A DNA stretch of 34,411 nucleotides from Alphaproteobacteria bacterium (GCA_028868695.1 JAGWTZ010000035.1:1-34411); one strand, 5' to 3'. Numbered from the stretch's first letter, positions 8,250 through 16,559 are shown. Numbers and translations: made by a program. The notes: generated from the letters alone by a model not told the origin.

Positions 8250-9050
8250 TCAATCCAATCCCAAAACGTCAAACATCGAATAAAGGCCGGGCTTCTTGCC
8301 CTTGGCCCATAGTGCCGCCTTCACGGCGCCACGGGCGAAAAGTTCGCGGCTCTCGGCCACATGGCGCAGTTCCAGCCGCTCGCCATTGCCGGCAAAGATC
8401 ACGGTGTGATCGCCCACCACTGTGCCGCCGCGCAAGGTGGCAAAGCCGATATCCCCGGCATTGCGGGCCCCCGTGTGGCCATCACGGACGCGCACCGATT
8501 TTTCTTTCAGATTGATTTCGCGCCCATCCGCCGCCGCCTTGCCGAGCAGCAGGGCGGTCCCTGACGGCGCATCAATCTTCATGCGGTGGTGCATCTCAAG
8601 AACTTCAATGTCGAAATCCTGGCCCAGCGCCGCTGCGGCCTTCTTCACCAGAGCCGCCAGCATGTTTACACCCAGCGAGAAATTTCCGGTTTTGACGATG
8701 GTGGCAGCCTTTGCGGCTTCGGCAATTTCAGCATCCCCCGCGGCATCAATGCCGGTGGTGCCAATCACATGGATCTTGCCGCGCGTCTGCCTGATCAGGG
8801 ACAGCGTGGCCTTGGGCACGGTGAAGTCAATGATGCCATCGACTGCGGCGATCACCTTTGCCGCATCATCGCTGATCACCACGCCGGATTTCTTTTCGCC
8901 TATCAACTCGCCATAGTCCGCGCCCACATGGGGCGATCCCGGCGCTTCAAGCCCACCCGCCAGGCTGCAGCCTTCGGTGGCGTGAACGATCTTGGCCAGT
9001 TCGCGGCCCATGCGGCCCGCTGCCCCGGCAATGGCGAGTTTCAATGTCAT
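8250..9050 (-). CDS. dapB: 4-hydroxy-tetrahydrodipicolinate reductase
   Basis: Lysine/diaminopimelate pathway enzyme of 266 residues that reduces 4-hydroxy-tetrahydrodipicolinate with NAD(P)H, supplying cell-wall precursor. The N-terminal Rossmann motif is GAAGRMG. The signature [17 protein letters not shown] carries catalytic His154/His155 and Lys158. VIGTTG and [10 protein letters not shown] are also family-typical. It is followed directly by gpmA. The start ATG lacks a usual purine ribosome site and lies 3 bases after a stable hairpin (9054-9073), which may affect its translation. Confidence 0.96.
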   Translation of the reverse strand: MTLKLAIAGAAGRMGRELAKIVHATEGCSLAGGLEAPGSPHVGADYGELIGEKKSGVVISDDAAKVIAAVDGIIDFTVPKATLSLIRQTRGKIHVIGTTGIDAAGDAEIAEAAKAATIVKTGNFSLGVNMLAALVKKAAAALGQDFDIEVLEMHHRMKIDAPSGTALLLGKAAADGREINLKEKSVRVRDGHTGARNAGDIGFATLRGGTVVGDHTVIFAGNGERLELRHVAESRELFARGAVKAALWAKGKKPGLYSMFDVLGLD

Positions 9051-9053
9051 GGG

Positions 9054-9073
9054 CCGGGGTTTAGCAACCCCGG
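9054..9073 (-). promoter_or_regulatory. Hairpin abutting the dapB start codon
   Basis: CCGGGGTT and AACCCCGG form a perfect 8-bp stem with a 4-base loop, ending 3 bases before the dapB ATG. It could end transcription of the upstream reductase gene, but no T-tract follows on the minus strand. It could equally gate ribosome access to dapB. The structure is seen; its role is inferred. Confidence 0.45.
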
Positions 9074-9089
9074 GGCAACAGGAAAAGCC

Positions 9090-9905
9090 TTAAGTGTCCC
9101 ACACCGGGCACCAGGCGCCATTCACCAGGCGGCGGTTCTCATCCAGCTTGCGGATGGCGGCAACCTCGTCGGCGCTGAGCTTGATTTTCTGGGCTTCCCA
9201 GTTGCTTTGAATGCGGTCGCGCTTGGATGAAGACGGGATCACCACATGGCCCTCGGCCAGCAGGAAGGCGAGGCCCACCTGTTCCGGCGTTGCGCCATGT
9301 TTTTTGGCGATGGCCACAAGACCGGCACTTTCCCCCAAATGGCCGCGCGCCAGCGGGCAATAGGCGGTAATGGGAATGCCATGGCCGTGGGTGTAATCGA
9401 CAATCGGGCGGTTCTGCATCAGCACGTGGCATTCCACCTGGTTGGTGGCGATGCGCTTTTCGCCCAACAGGCGCAGGGCGACATCGAGATATTTCCTGGT
9501 GAAGTTGGAGACGCCAATGGCGGTGGCAAGGCCGGCCTCATGAACGCCGCCCAGCTGCGCCACATAGTCATTGGCGTCATACTTGTCTTGCGGTGAGGGC
9601 CAGTGCAGCAGGTAGAGATCAACCTTGTCGAGGCCCAACTTTTCAAGCGAGGCATGCGCGCTCTTGATGATCTGGCCCGGCGCATAGTTCTCCGGCGCCA
9701 CCTTGGTGGTGATAAATAGCTCGCTGCGCTTGAGGCCAGACTCCTTGATTGCCCGGCCCACAGCGCGCTCATTGCCATACATCTCGGCGGTGTCGATGTG
9801 GCGATAGCCGACCTCCAGCGCCGCCAGAACAATTTTGTAAGTTTCCTCTTCCGGGTGGTTCCAGGTGCCGAAGCCGAAGCGGGGAATGGGGTGCGCGTGC
9901 TGCAT
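9090..9905 (-). CDS. Aldo/keto reductase
   Basis: Predicted NADPH-dependent aldehyde/ketone reductase of 271 residues with the (beta/alpha)8 barrel. All four catalytic residues are visible: Asp38 and Tyr43 (HIDTAEMYGNE), Lys68 (TTKV) and His101 (LLHWPSP). The C-terminal IPSSSKRDRIQSN segment is the NADP-phosphate binding loop. It resembles the 2,5-diketogluconate-reductase group. The ATG at 9905 has GAAGGAG 7 bases upstream; an in-frame TTG at 9920 is less likely. It has a good promoter of its own and a palindrome upstream, suggesting specific regulation. The physiological substrate is unknown. Confidence 0.92.
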   Translation of the reverse strand: MQHAHPIPRFGFGTWNHPEEETYKIVLAALEVGYRHIDTAEMYGNERAVGRAIKESGLKRSELFITTKVAPENYAPGQIIKSAHASLEKLGLDKVDLYLLHWPSPQDKYDANDYVAQLGGVHEAGLATAIGVSNFTRKYLDVALRLLGEKRIATNQVECHVLMQNRPIVDYTHGHGIPITAYCPLARGHLGESAGLVAIAKKHGATPEQVGLAFLLAEGHVVIPSSSKRDRIQSNWEAQKIKLSADEVAAIRKLDENRRLVNGAWCPVWDT

Positions 9906-9927
9906 GGAAAACTCCTTCAATCAAGTA

Positions 9928-9956
9928 ACTATACGGTTATTTATGGCGCATGGCAA
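9928..9956 (-). promoter_or_regulatory. Sigma-70 promoter of the aldo/keto reductase gene
   Basis: On the minus strand TTGCCA (9951-9956) and TATAGT (9928-9933) are separated by exactly 17 bases, each 5 of 6 to consensus. It lies just upstream of the ribosome site of the reductase gene and is the best sigma-70-type promoter in the window. Confidence 0.7.
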
Positions 9957-9957
9957 C

Positions 9958-9971
9958 TGACATGCATGTCA
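9958..9971. promoter_or_regulatory. 14-bp perfect palindrome, operator candidate
   Basis: TGACATGCATGTCA is perfectly self-complementary and lies one base upstream of the -35 box of the reductase promoter. This is where an activator or repressor dimer would bind. The cognate regulator is not in the window. Confidence 0.5.
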
Positions 9972-10038
9972 TGTGGAATTGAAGTGCTGGCCAATCGGGC
10001 GCAGGCGGGATTGGGCGGCGCAGGCGAGCGGCTGCGCG

Positions 10039-11193
10039 CTAGCCCCCGAAGCTCTCCCAGAAGGCCTTGGCCTTGGCGAAGAAGCCTTCTGATTCGGGGC
10101 TGTTGTGGTGGGCGTCCTTGTCGAACTCGCGCAAAAGCTCGCGCTGCTTGCGCGTCAGGTTCACCGGCGTTTCCACCGTCACCTGGATGTACATGTCGCC
10201 CAGCGCATGGCTGCGCAGCACCGGCATGCCCTTTTGCTTCAGGCGGAACTGCTTGCCGTTTTGCGCGCCCTCGGGGATCGAAACGCGCGCCTTCTTGCCG
10301 TCAATGGTGGGCACTTCGATTTCGCCGCCCAAGGCCGCCGTGGCCATGGAAATGGGCACCTGGCAGAACAGGTCGGCGCCATCACGCTTGAAGAATTCAT
10401 GCGGGCGCAGCGAGATGAAAATATAGAGATCGCCCGCCGGGCCGCCGCGCAGGCCCGCTTCGCCGCGGCCGGCGACACGGATGCGCGTGCCATCTTCCAC
10501 GCCGGGCGGAATGTCGATGGTTTGGGTTTCTTCCTTGCTCACCCGGCCCTGGCCATGGCAGCGGGCGCAAGGATCGGCGATCACCGAGCCGCGTCCATTG
10601 CAGGTGGGGCAGGCGCGCTCCACCGTGAAGAAACCGGATTGCGAGCGCACGGCCCCCGCCCCGCCGCAGGTGCGGCACGTGGTGGGCTGGGTGCCCGGCT
10701 TGGCACCGGTGCCGTTGCACTGTTCGCAGGAATGCGAGGTTGGCACACGGATCTGCGCGGACTTGCCGGCAAAAGCATCGGTGAGGTTGATTTCGAGGTT
10801 GTAGCGCAGGTCACTGCCGCGCTGGGCGCCGGATGGGTTGCGCCCACGGCCCTGGCGCTGGCCACGGCCACCGCCCATGAAGTCGCCGAACAGGTCTTCG
10901 AAAATGTCCGACATCGAGGAATTGAAATCCGGGCCGAAGCCCGCGCCACCGCGGCCACTGCCGCCGTTCTGGAAAGCCTGGTGGCCAAAACGGTCATAGG
11001 CCGCGCGCTTCTGCGGGTCCTTCAACACGTCATAGGCCTCATTCACTTCCTTGAAGTGGGCCTCGGCATCCTTGTTTCCGGGGTTGGCGTCCGGGTGGTA
11101 TTTCTTTGCCTGATTGCGATAGGCACCCTTCAACGCCTTTTCATCAGCGTTCTTGGCAACACCCAGGATATCGTAATAGTCGCGCTTGGACAT
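10039..11193 (-). CDS. dnaJ: Chaperone DnaJ (Hsp40)
   Basis: Co-chaperone of 384 residues that binds unfolded proteins and stimulates DnaK ATPase. In order: a J domain with HPD ([10 protein letters not shown]), a Gly/Phe-rich linker (about 75-115), four CxxCxGxG zinc repeats ([32 protein letters not shown]) and two C-terminal beta domains. This is a complete type-I DnaJ. It follows dnaK after 52 bases that contain a strong hairpin. The ATG at 11193 has no clear ribosome site (CAGCCTCTC precedes it), so initiation may be weak, in keeping with the lower need for DnaJ than DnaK. Confidence 0.97.
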   Translation of the reverse strand: MSKRDYYDILGVAKNADEKALKGAYRNQAKKYHPDANPGNKDAEAHFKEVNEAYDVLKDPQKRAAYDRFGHQAFQNGGSGRGGAGFGPDFNSSMSDIFEDLFGDFMGGGRGQRQGRGRNPSGAQRGSDLRYNLEINLTDAFAGKSAQIRVPTSHSCEQCNGTGAKPGTQPTTCRTCGGAGAVRSQSGFFTVERACPTCNGRGSVIADPCARCHGQGRVSKEETQTIDIPPGVEDGTRIRVAGRGEAGLRGGPAGDLYIFISLRPHEFFKRDGADLFCQVPISMATAALGGEIEVPTIDGKKARVSIPEGAQNGKQFRLKQKGMPVLRSHALGDMYIQVTVETPVNLTRKQRELLREFDKDAHHNSPESEGFFAKAKAFWESFGG

Positions 11194-11207
11194 GAGAGGC
11201 TGAAAGT

Positions 11208-11238
11208 GCGGGGCTTTGCCACAAAAGGCAAGCCCCGC
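11208..11238 (-). promoter_or_regulatory. Intercistronic hairpin between dnaK and dnaJ
   Basis: GCGGGGCTT-T-GCC and GGCAAGCCCCGC pair into a 12-bp stem with one bulged base and a 6-base loop. No T-tract follows on the minus strand, so it is more likely a partial attenuator or mRNA-protecting element than a full terminator. Confidence 0.5.
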
Positions 11239-11245
11239 CCCTCAC

Positions 11246-13165
11246 TTAGTGTTTCTTGTCGTCGTCGACTTCGGTGAAGTCAGCGTCCAGCACGTCATCA
11301 TCGTGCTTGCCGCCAGCTTCAGCGCCGGGGGCTCCGCCCATCGGGTCGGCACCCGGGGCACCGCCAGACTTGTACAAGGCTTCGCCCAGCTTCATCGAAA
11401 GCTGCATCAGCGCCGTGGTCTTGGTGGTGATGGCTTCGGCGTCATTGGCCTCAATCGAGGTCTTGAGGTCGGCAATGGCCGCCTCGATCATCGACTTGTC
11501 ATTGGCCGGCACCTTGTCGCCCGCGTCCTTCAGCGTCTTCTGTGTGGAGTGGATCAGGCTTTCGGCCTGGTTCTTGGCTTCCACGGCATCCTTGCGCTTC
11601 TTGTCTTCGGCGGCGTTGGCTTCAGCGTCCTTCACCATCTTGTCGATCTCGGCGTCAGAGAGGCCACCGCTCGCCTGGATGCGGATCTGCTGCTCCTTGT
11701 TCGTGGCCTTGTCCTTGGCGGACACGTTCACGATGCCGTTGGCGTCGATGTCGAAGGTCACTTCGATCTGCGGAATGCCGCGCGGCGCCGAGGGGATGCC
11801 CATCAGGTCAAACTGGCCAAGCATCTTGTTGTCGGCGGCCATTTCACGCTCACCCTGGAAGACGCGGATGGTGACGGCCGTCTGATTGTCATCAGCGGTC
11901 GAGAACACCTGGCTCTTCTTGGTGGGGATCGTGGTGTTGCGGTCAATGAGGCGGGTGAACACGCCGCCCAGCGTTTCAATGCCGAGCGACAGCGGGGTCA
12001 CGTCAAGCAGCAGAACGTCCTTCACCTCGCCCTTCAGAACGCCGCCCTGGATGGCCGCGCCAATGGCCACCACTTCGTCCGGGTTCACGCCCTTGTGCGG
12101 CTCCTTGCCGAAGAAGCTTTTGACGATCTCGATCACCTTGGGCATGCGGGTCATGCCGCCCACCAGAACCACTTCGTCGATCTGGCCAGCGGTGACGCCA
12201 GCATCCTTCAAGGCCTGGCGGCAGGGCTCAACCGTCTTCTGGATGAGATCATCGACCAAGGCTTCGAGCTTGGCGCGCGTCAGCTTCAGCGCGAGATGCT
12301 TGGGGCCAGAGGCATCCGCCGTGATGAAAGGCAGGTTGATTTCGGTCTGCATTGAAGAGGAAAGCTCGATCTTGGCCTTTTCAGCGGCTTCCTTCAGGCG
12401 CTGCAGGGCCAGCTTGTCCTTGCGCAGGTCAATGCCCTGCTCTTTCTTGAATTCGTCGGCGAGATAATCGACGATGCGCATGTCAAAGTCTTCACCGCCG
12501 AGGAAGGTGTCGCCGTTGGTGGACTTTACTTCAAACACGCCGTCACCTATTTCGAGGACGGACACGTCGAAGGTGCCGCCGCCCAAGTCATAGACCGCGA
12601 TGGTGCCGGAAGATTTCTTGTCGAGGCCATAGGCCAGCGCTGCCGCGGTGGGCTCGTTGATGATGCGCAGCACTTCAAGGCCGGCGATCTTGCCTGCGTC
12701 CTTGGTGGCCTGGCGCTGGCTGTCGTTGAAATAGGCCGGAACGGTGATGACGGCCTGCGTCACAGGCTCGCCCAGATAGCGCTCGGCGGTTTCCTTCATC
12801 TTGATCAGCGTGAAGGCGGAGATTTGCGACGGCGCATATTTGGTGCCGCGGCTTTCAACCCAGGCATCGCCATTGTCGGCCTTGATGATGTTGTAGGGGA
12901 CGAGCTTCTTGTCCTTGGCGACCATCGGGTCATCCATGCGGCGGCCGATCAGGCGCTTGATGGCAAAGAAGGTGTTCTCAGGGTTGGTCACACCCTGGCG
13001 CTTGGCCGGCTGGCCAACCAGCGTTTCGCCCTCGGTGTTGAAGGCGACAATTGACGGCGTGGTGCGGGCACCCTCGGCGTTTTCGATGACTTTGGGGTTC
13101 TTCCCCTCCATGACGGCCACGCAGCTGTTCGTGGTGCCAAGGTCAATACCAATGACTTTACCCAT
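11246..13165 (-). CDS. dnaK: Chaperone DnaK (Hsp70)
   Basis: ATP-dependent chaperone of 639 residues, central to folding and heat-shock control. The nucleotide-binding domain starts with [29 protein letters not shown], the phosphate loop [12 protein letters not shown] and [10 protein letters not shown] are all intact. The linker [13 protein letters not shown] leads into the substrate-binding domain, and the protein ends in a Gly/Asp-rich tail (EVDDDKKH). The ATG at 13165 has AGAGGAG upstream; the longer frame to 13201 lies in the leader. An RpoH-type promoter lies about 110 bases upstream, and dnaJ follows. No CIRCE element is present. Confidence 0.98.
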   Translation of the reverse strand: MGKVIGIDLGTTNSCVAVMEGKNPKVIENAEGARTTPSIVAFNTEGETLVGQPAKRQGVTNPENTFFAIKRLIGRRMDDPMVAKDKKLVPYNIIKADNGDAWVESRGTKYAPSQISAFTLIKMKETAERYLGEPVTQAVITVPAYFNDSQRQATKDAGKIAGLEVLRIINEPTAAALAYGLDKKSSGTIAVYDLGGGTFDVSVLEIGDGVFEVKSTNGDTFLGGEDFDMRIVDYLADEFKKEQGIDLRKDKLALQRLKEAAEKAKIELSSSMQTEINLPFITADASGPKHLALKLTRAKLEALVDDLIQKTVEPCRQALKDAGVTAGQIDEVVLVGGMTRMPKVIEIVKSFFGKEPHKGVNPDEVVAIGAAIQGGVLKGEVKDVLLLDVTPLSLGIETLGGVFTRLIDRNTTIPTKKSQVFSTADDNQTAVTIRVFQGEREMAADNKMLGQFDLMGIPSAPRGIPQIEVTFDIDANGIVNVSAKDKATNKEQQIRIQASGGLSDAEIDKMVKDAEANAAEDKKRKDAVEAKNQAESLIHSTQKTLKDAGDKVPANDKSMIEAAIADLKTSIEANDAEAITTKTTALMQLSMKLGEALYKSGGAPGADPMGGAPGAEAGGKHDDDVLDADFTEVDDDKKH

Positions 13166-13275
13166 AGTGTTCTCCTCTGGCGGGCTTGGGCCCCGGCCCA
13201 ACTGGGCGCCGGGTGTGAAGCCCCCTATCTGCTGTCTGCCGGGCGGTTTTCAGGCCACCCTTGGCGCTCAAGGGG

Positions 13276-13306
13276 CTATATAGGAAGGGGCCCATAGCCC
13301 ATCAAG
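13276..13306 (-). promoter_or_regulatory. RpoH (sigma-32) promoter of dnaK
   Basis: On the minus strand CTTG (13303-13306) is followed after 18 bases by CCTATATAG (13276-13284). This closely fits the alphaproteobacterial RpoH consensus CTTG-N17/18-CYTATNTNNG. It leaves a leader of about 100 bases before the dnaK ATG. Confidence 0.7.
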
Positions 13307-13333
13307 GACGTGATTTGAAGAATTTTCGCAAGC

Positions 13334-13939
13334 ATGGCTGAAGGAATGACGCAGCACCCGGCGGCGCTGGACCGGGCCGCCCAGGAGGCGCTGGTTGAAG
13401 CCCTGCGCAGCGCCGTGAGACTGGCGCCGCTGTTCACCCCCGTGATGCCGCGCACCGGGCGGCCCTTCAGCGTGCGGATGACCAATCTCGGCCCGCTGGG
13501 CTGGGTGTCAGACCGGGCGGGCTATCGCTACCAGCCCACCCACCCGGAGACAGGCAAACCCTGGCCCGCCATGCCGCAGGTGTTGCTGGACCTCTGGCAG
13601 CGCCATGCGGCCTATCCCCACCTGCCGGAGGCTTGTCTCGTTAACTTTTACAACCAAGGCGCCAAGATGGGCCTGCACCAGGACAGGGATGAGGAAGATT
13701 TCGCCGCACCCGTGCTGAGTATCTCGCTGGGTGACACAGCAGTGTTCCGCTTTGGCGGCGCGGAACGTGGCGGCAAGACCCAGACGCTCAAACTGCACAG
13801 TGGCGATGTGCTGGTGATGGGCGGCGAGGCCCGCCTTTGCTTTCACGGCATTGACCGGGTTCTGGGCGGAACGTCCACTTTGCTGAAGGAAGGCGGAAGG
13901 ATCAATTTGACCTTGCGAAGGGTGACGCGGCCCAATTGA
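13334..13939 (+). CDS. alkB: AlkB-type DNA/RNA dealkylase (Fe(II)/2-oxoglutarate)
   Basis: Oxidative demethylase of 201 residues that removes alkyl groups such as 1-methyladenine and 3-methylcytosine from nucleic acids. The iron ligands His115, Asp117 (LHQDRDE) and His171 (CFHGIDRV), and the 2-oxoglutarate-binding Arg189 and Arg195 (GRINLTLRR), are all present. VNFYNQGAKMGLHQD is the classic AlkB signature. The length is typical for bacterial AlkB. It is divergent from dnaK, and its promoter must lie within the 168-base shared region. An internal ATG four codons in is an alternative start. Confidence 0.95.
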   Translation: MAEGMTQHPAALDRAAQEALVEALRSAVRLAPLFTPVMPRTGRPFSVRMTNLGPLGWVSDRAGYRYQPTHPETGKPWPAMPQVLLDLWQRHAAYPHLPEACLVNFYNQGAKMGLHQDRDEEDFAAPVLSISLGDTAVFRFGGAERGGKTQTLKLHSGDVLVMGGEARLCFHGIDRVLGGTSTLLKEGGRINLTLRRVTRPN

Positions 13940-13961
13940 ACCGCGCCAGCCTGTTCATTCC

Positions 13962-14203
13962 CTAAAAGTAGTCATCCCGGTTGGCACCGTCATGACGGCC
14001 AGATTTCATGCAACATTTGCTGAAATCTCCTCCGGGAGCCACAAGGGCAGAGATCATTGCGCCCCAGTCTTTCGTGAAGCTCAACATCACCATGCACAAA
14101 ACGCCTGCCGCGCTTCACATGTGTTTCTGAGGGGAAGGATTTCCGCCGCTTGCTAGTGATTTCGAAAGCAGGGGAGGTTTTCGGGATCATGATGTTTTGC
14201 CAT
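13962..14203 (-). pseudogene. Small SEC-C zinc-motif protein, split by +1 frameshifts
   Basis: The frame 14190-13990 (66 residues) contains [10 protein letters not shown], the first half of a SEC-C zinc motif, but then continues into an unrelated end lacking the second cysteine pair. Dropping one C from the CCC run just after CPCGS restores [11 protein letters not shown] and an end of [14 protein letters not shown], stopping at 13962. Dropping one C from a CCC near the start joins it to an ATG at 14203 that has a perfect AGGAGG 5 bases upstream; the ATG at 14190 has none. The restored product would be 79 residues. It is either a decayed gene or two sequence errors; the function of such small SEC-C proteins is unknown. 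Confidence 0.6.
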
Positions 14204-14337
14204 GTTCGCCTCCTGATTGATATTGCCGCGTGATTGCGGCGGGCGGCCCTTAGCGCAATACTCCCGCCGTGTGAAGCACGGGCTTGCCGCCGAACGGCTT
14301 GCTCCCCACATGGGCAATCTCAGCAAGGGAGAATGAC

Positions 14338-14976
14338 ATGAAAATCGGAATCATCGGCTCTGGCGCGGTCGCCACGACGCTGGCAGCGGGCTTCATCAAA
14401 CATGGCCATGATGTCACTCTGGGCACACGTGAGGCAAGCAAGCTGGCGGAATTTGGCAAGGCCAACCCAAAGGCCAAAATTGGCTCATTTGCCGATGCCG
14501 CCAAATTTGGGGATATGGTGGTGCTGGCGGTGAAGGGCACGGTGGCTGAAAATGCGCTGGCCCTTGCCGGGGCGGATCACCTCAAGGGCAAGACGGTGAT
14601 CGACGCCACCAACCCGATTGCCGATGCACCGCCCGAGAATGGCGTGCTCAAGTTCTTCACGGAAGTCAACCAGTCACTGATGGAAAAGCTGCAGGGCAAA
14701 TATCCGGCGGCGCATTTCGTCAAAGCCTTCAATTCGGTTGGCGCGGCAGCCATGGTCAACCCCTCCTTCAAGGGTGGCAAGCCCAGCATGTTCATCGCCG
14801 GCAATGATGCTGGCGCCAAGCAGGCGGTTTCAGCCATTCTTGATCAGTTCGGCTGGGAGGTTGAAGACATGGGGCCTGCCGCCGCGGCGCGGGCGATTGA
14901 ACCGTTGTGCATGCTGTGGTGCATTCCTGGCTTTGCACGGAACGACTGGTTCCACGCCTTCAAGATGTTGCGCTGA
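14338..14976 (+). CDS. F420-dependent NADP-oxidoreductase-family protein
   Basis: Protein of 212 residues with an N-terminal Rossmann fold (MKIGIIGSGAVATTLAAGF, GxGxxA) typical of the NADP-reductase family that includes F420-dependent NADP oxidoreductase. VIDATNPIAD, HFVKAFNSVGA and FIAGNDAGAK are family-typical segments. It probably binds NADP(H) in the cytosol. F420 itself is not expected in most alphaproteobacteria, so the true hydride partner is unknown. The ATG at 14338 has AAGGGA 8 bases upstream. It is 41 bases before, and on the same strand as, the GlcG/HbpS-like gene. Confidence 0.85.
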   Translation: MKIGIIGSGAVATTLAAGFIKHGHDVTLGTREASKLAEFGKANPKAKIGSFADAAKFGDMVVLAVKGTVAENALALAGADHLKGKTVIDATNPIADAPPENGVLKFFTEVNQSLMEKLQGKYPAAHFVKAFNSVGAAAMVNPSFKGGKPSMFIAGNDAGAKQAVSAILDQFGWEVEDMGPAAAARAIEPLCMLWCIPGFARNDWFHAFKMLR

Positions 14977-15017
14977 GCCGGACCAGGGGCTACGACGGAT
15001 TCCAACAGGAGTCCGTC

Positions 15018-15452
15018 ATGTCCCTCACCCTTGCCCAAGCCCAAACCGTCATTGAGAAAACCTTTGCCCGTGGCCGCGAGGCCGGGATGAAGCCGCTGGG
15101 CTGCGTGGTGATGGATGCACGCGGCGTGGTGATTGCGGCGGCGATTTCGGATGGTTCATCACTCGGGCGCTTCGACATTGCCAGTGCCAAGGCGCGGGCC
15201 TGCCTGATGTTCAACACCGGCTCACGCGGCGTGGAGAAATTCGCCAAGGAGCGGGCGCATTTCTTCCATGGCGCGGTGAGCGCTGTGGCGGGGGGCATCA
15301 TGCCTGTTCCCGGCGGCGTGCTGATCAAGAGCAATGAAGGCGCCATTCTGGGCGCCATCGGCGTTTCGGGCGACACGTCCGACAATGATGAAATTGCGGC
15401 CCTGGCGGGCATTGCCGCGGCCGGCTTGGTGGGCGACCCGGGGCAGGGTTGA
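15018..15452 (+). CDS. GlcG/HbpS-family protein (DUF336)
   Basis: Small protein of 144 residues of the GlcG/HbpS (DUF336) family. It begins with MSLTLAQAQTVIEKTF, followed by PLGCVVMDARGVVIAAAISDGSS and the conserved HGAVSAVAGGIMPVPGGVLI glycine-rich region near the C-terminal half. Members bind haem or corrinoid or occur in glycolate and diol gene clusters; the role here is unclear. No signal peptide is seen, so it is probably cytosolic. AGGAG lies 7 bases before the ATG at 15018. It may share a transcript with the preceding oxidoreductase gene. Confidence 0.85.
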   Translation: MSLTLAQAQTVIEKTFARGREAGMKPLGCVVMDARGVVIAAAISDGSSLGRFDIASAKARACLMFNTGSRGVEKFAKERAHFFHGAVSAVAGGIMPVPGGVLIKSNEGAILGAIGVSGDTSDNDEIAALAGIAAAGLVGDPGQG

Positions 15453-15474
15453 CAAGCGGGCAGAGCCAAACAAG

Positions 15475-15504
15475 CCGTCATGCCCGCTTTCGCGGGAATG
15501 ACGG
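15475..15504. repeat. Small dispersed-type inverted repeat / bidirectional terminator
   Basis: CCGTCAT-G-CCCGC and GCGGG-A-ATGACGG form a 13-position stem with one mismatch around a TTTC loop. The core (GTCATTCCCGC/GCGGGAATGAC) is the type of short repeat found in many copies in proteobacterial genomes. Lying between convergent genes, it could stop transcription from both sides. Confidence 0.6.
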
Positions 15505-15525
15505 TTTCTGTGCCGTGAACGCCGG

Positions 15526-15831
15526 CTAGCCCTTGAAGCCGTTGATGCGGGCGTTGTTCTTGCAACCCGAGGAAGACGCAAAAGCCTCGGTGGCCTTGCC
15601 GACCTGGCGGCCATTGGCAGTGGAGAAGGCGCGCCAGCGGAATTGGCCGGCCTTGTCCTTGTAGAATTCCCACTTGTCCTTGGATGTGTCGCGGCTGGCG
15701 TTGGCCTCGGCATCCTTCCTGGCCTTGTAACCTTCGGACGACGCGCCGACGATTTCACCGTTCGAGGCGGTGCGGCGCCAGCGGAATTCGCCCTTCTTGT
15801 CCTTGTAGATTTCGAGTGTGTAGTCTGCCAT
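15526..15831 (-). CDS. YegP-like DUF1508 protein with two repeats
   Basis: Small protein of 101 residues made of two tandem DUF1508/YegP units. The first runs from YTLEIYKDKKGEFRWRRTAS to about residue 45, the second from KWEFYKDKAGQFRWRAFSTANG to about 90. Each has the FRWR core and an NG turn followed by the Gly/Ser-rich EGYxxRxDAxA type helix. It is soluble and has no known biochemical role. The ATG at 15831 has GGGAGG about 7 bases upstream; the longer open frame is leader. It is a stand-alone gene after the frc operon, convergent with the GlcG/HbpS-like gene. Confidence 0.85.
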   Translation of the reverse strand: MADYTLEIYKDKKGEFRWRRTASNGEIVGASSEGYKARKDAEANASRDTSKDKWEFYKDKAGQFRWRAFSTANGRQVGKATEAFASSSGCKNNARINGFKG

Positions 15832-15862
15832 CGCGGCCTCCCTTGTGCCGGGCCGGATTGTT

Positions 15863-15878
15863 TGGCCCCGTGGGGCCA
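15863..15878 (-). terminator. Hairpin after the frc operon
   Basis: TGGCCC and GGGCCA form a short perfect stem about 60 bases past the frcK stop. It lies before the YegP-like gene and may end the frc transcript, but there is no strong T-tract. Confidence 0.3.
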
Positions 15879-15938
15879 CAACCTGCGCGCAGGAAAATGG
15901 CGCTGTCCAGCGGGCGGGCGCAGAAAGTTGTGGAGAAC

Positions 15939-16559
15939 CTAGTCTTGCAGCGTCAGGTCGGCGGCCGCACTTTCGGCCAGCACAGTGTGGGCGTTGGGAA
16001 TGTCGTTGCCGAGCGCCTTGGCGCGCGCCGCCTGCTCGTCAAAGCCGAAGCCGCGCCAGCGGGCCAGCAAGCGGCGTTCCAACTCTGCCTCAGGCACCTT
16101 GAGGAAGATGGTGAAATCAAAAAGCGGCTTCAGCCTTTGCCAGCCCGGCTGGTTCAACAACAGGTAGTTGCCTTCCACCAGGATGAACTTCGCCTCCGCG
16201 GAAATGATGGCAGCGCCAGCCCGCGCCAGTTCTATTGAACGGTCGAAAACCGGGATGGCAATATCCGGCTCTTGCGCCTTGATGCGCCTGAGCAGCACTT
16301 CAAATCCGGCGACATCAAAAGTGTGGGGTGCGCCTTTGCGGGCACGGTGGCCCCTGGCGTTGAGTACGGCGTCGTCGAAGTGAAAGCCGTCCATCGGCAC
16401 CACCACGGTCTTTTCACCGGCTTGCAGCAGCGCCTCGCACAGGCTGGCCGAGAGCGTGGATTTGCCCGAACCGGGCGGGCCCGCGATGCCCACCATGTAA
16501 CGTGAAAAAGGCCCCGCCTGCTGGCGGAGCCCGCTCACAAGTTCTCCGGTTTTGGCCAC
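15939..16559 (-). CDS. frcK: FrcK-like P-loop sugar/nucleoside kinase
   Basis: P-loop kinase of 206 residues resembling the FrcK/YggC branch near pantothenate and uridine kinases. Walker A is GPPGSGKST (27-35); the PMDGFHFDDAVLNARG and RKGAPHTFDVAGF segments form the substrate side, and ILVEGNYLLL is Walker-B-like. As the fourth gene of the sugar operon it may phosphorylate the imported sugar, but this has not been firmly shown for the family. It starts with GTG immediately after the frcA stop codon with no gap, so translation is probably coupled. The family call is good; the substrate is inferred. Confidence 0.8.
   Translation of the reverse strand: MAKTGELVSGLRQQAGPFSRYMVGIAGPPGSGKSTLSASLCEALLQAGEKTVVVPMDGFHFDDAVLNARGHRARKGAPHTFDVAGFEVLLRRIKAQEPDIAIPVFDRSIELARAGAAIISAEAKFILVEGNYLLLNQPGWQRLKPLFDFTIFLKVPEAELERRLLARWRGFGFDEQAARAKALGNDIPNAHTVLAESAAADLTLQD

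Noticed and set aside
10018-10037. GCGCAG/CTGCGC stem after dnaJ as a terminator
   Set aside because: Only 6 bp with an 8-base loop in GC-rich sequence and no T-tract; could be chance.
10105-12355. Long plus-strand frames of 390 and 379 residues opposite dnaJ and dnaK
   Set aside because: They are antisense shadows of highly conserved chaperone genes in GC-rich DNA, with no recognisable domain and no proper start.
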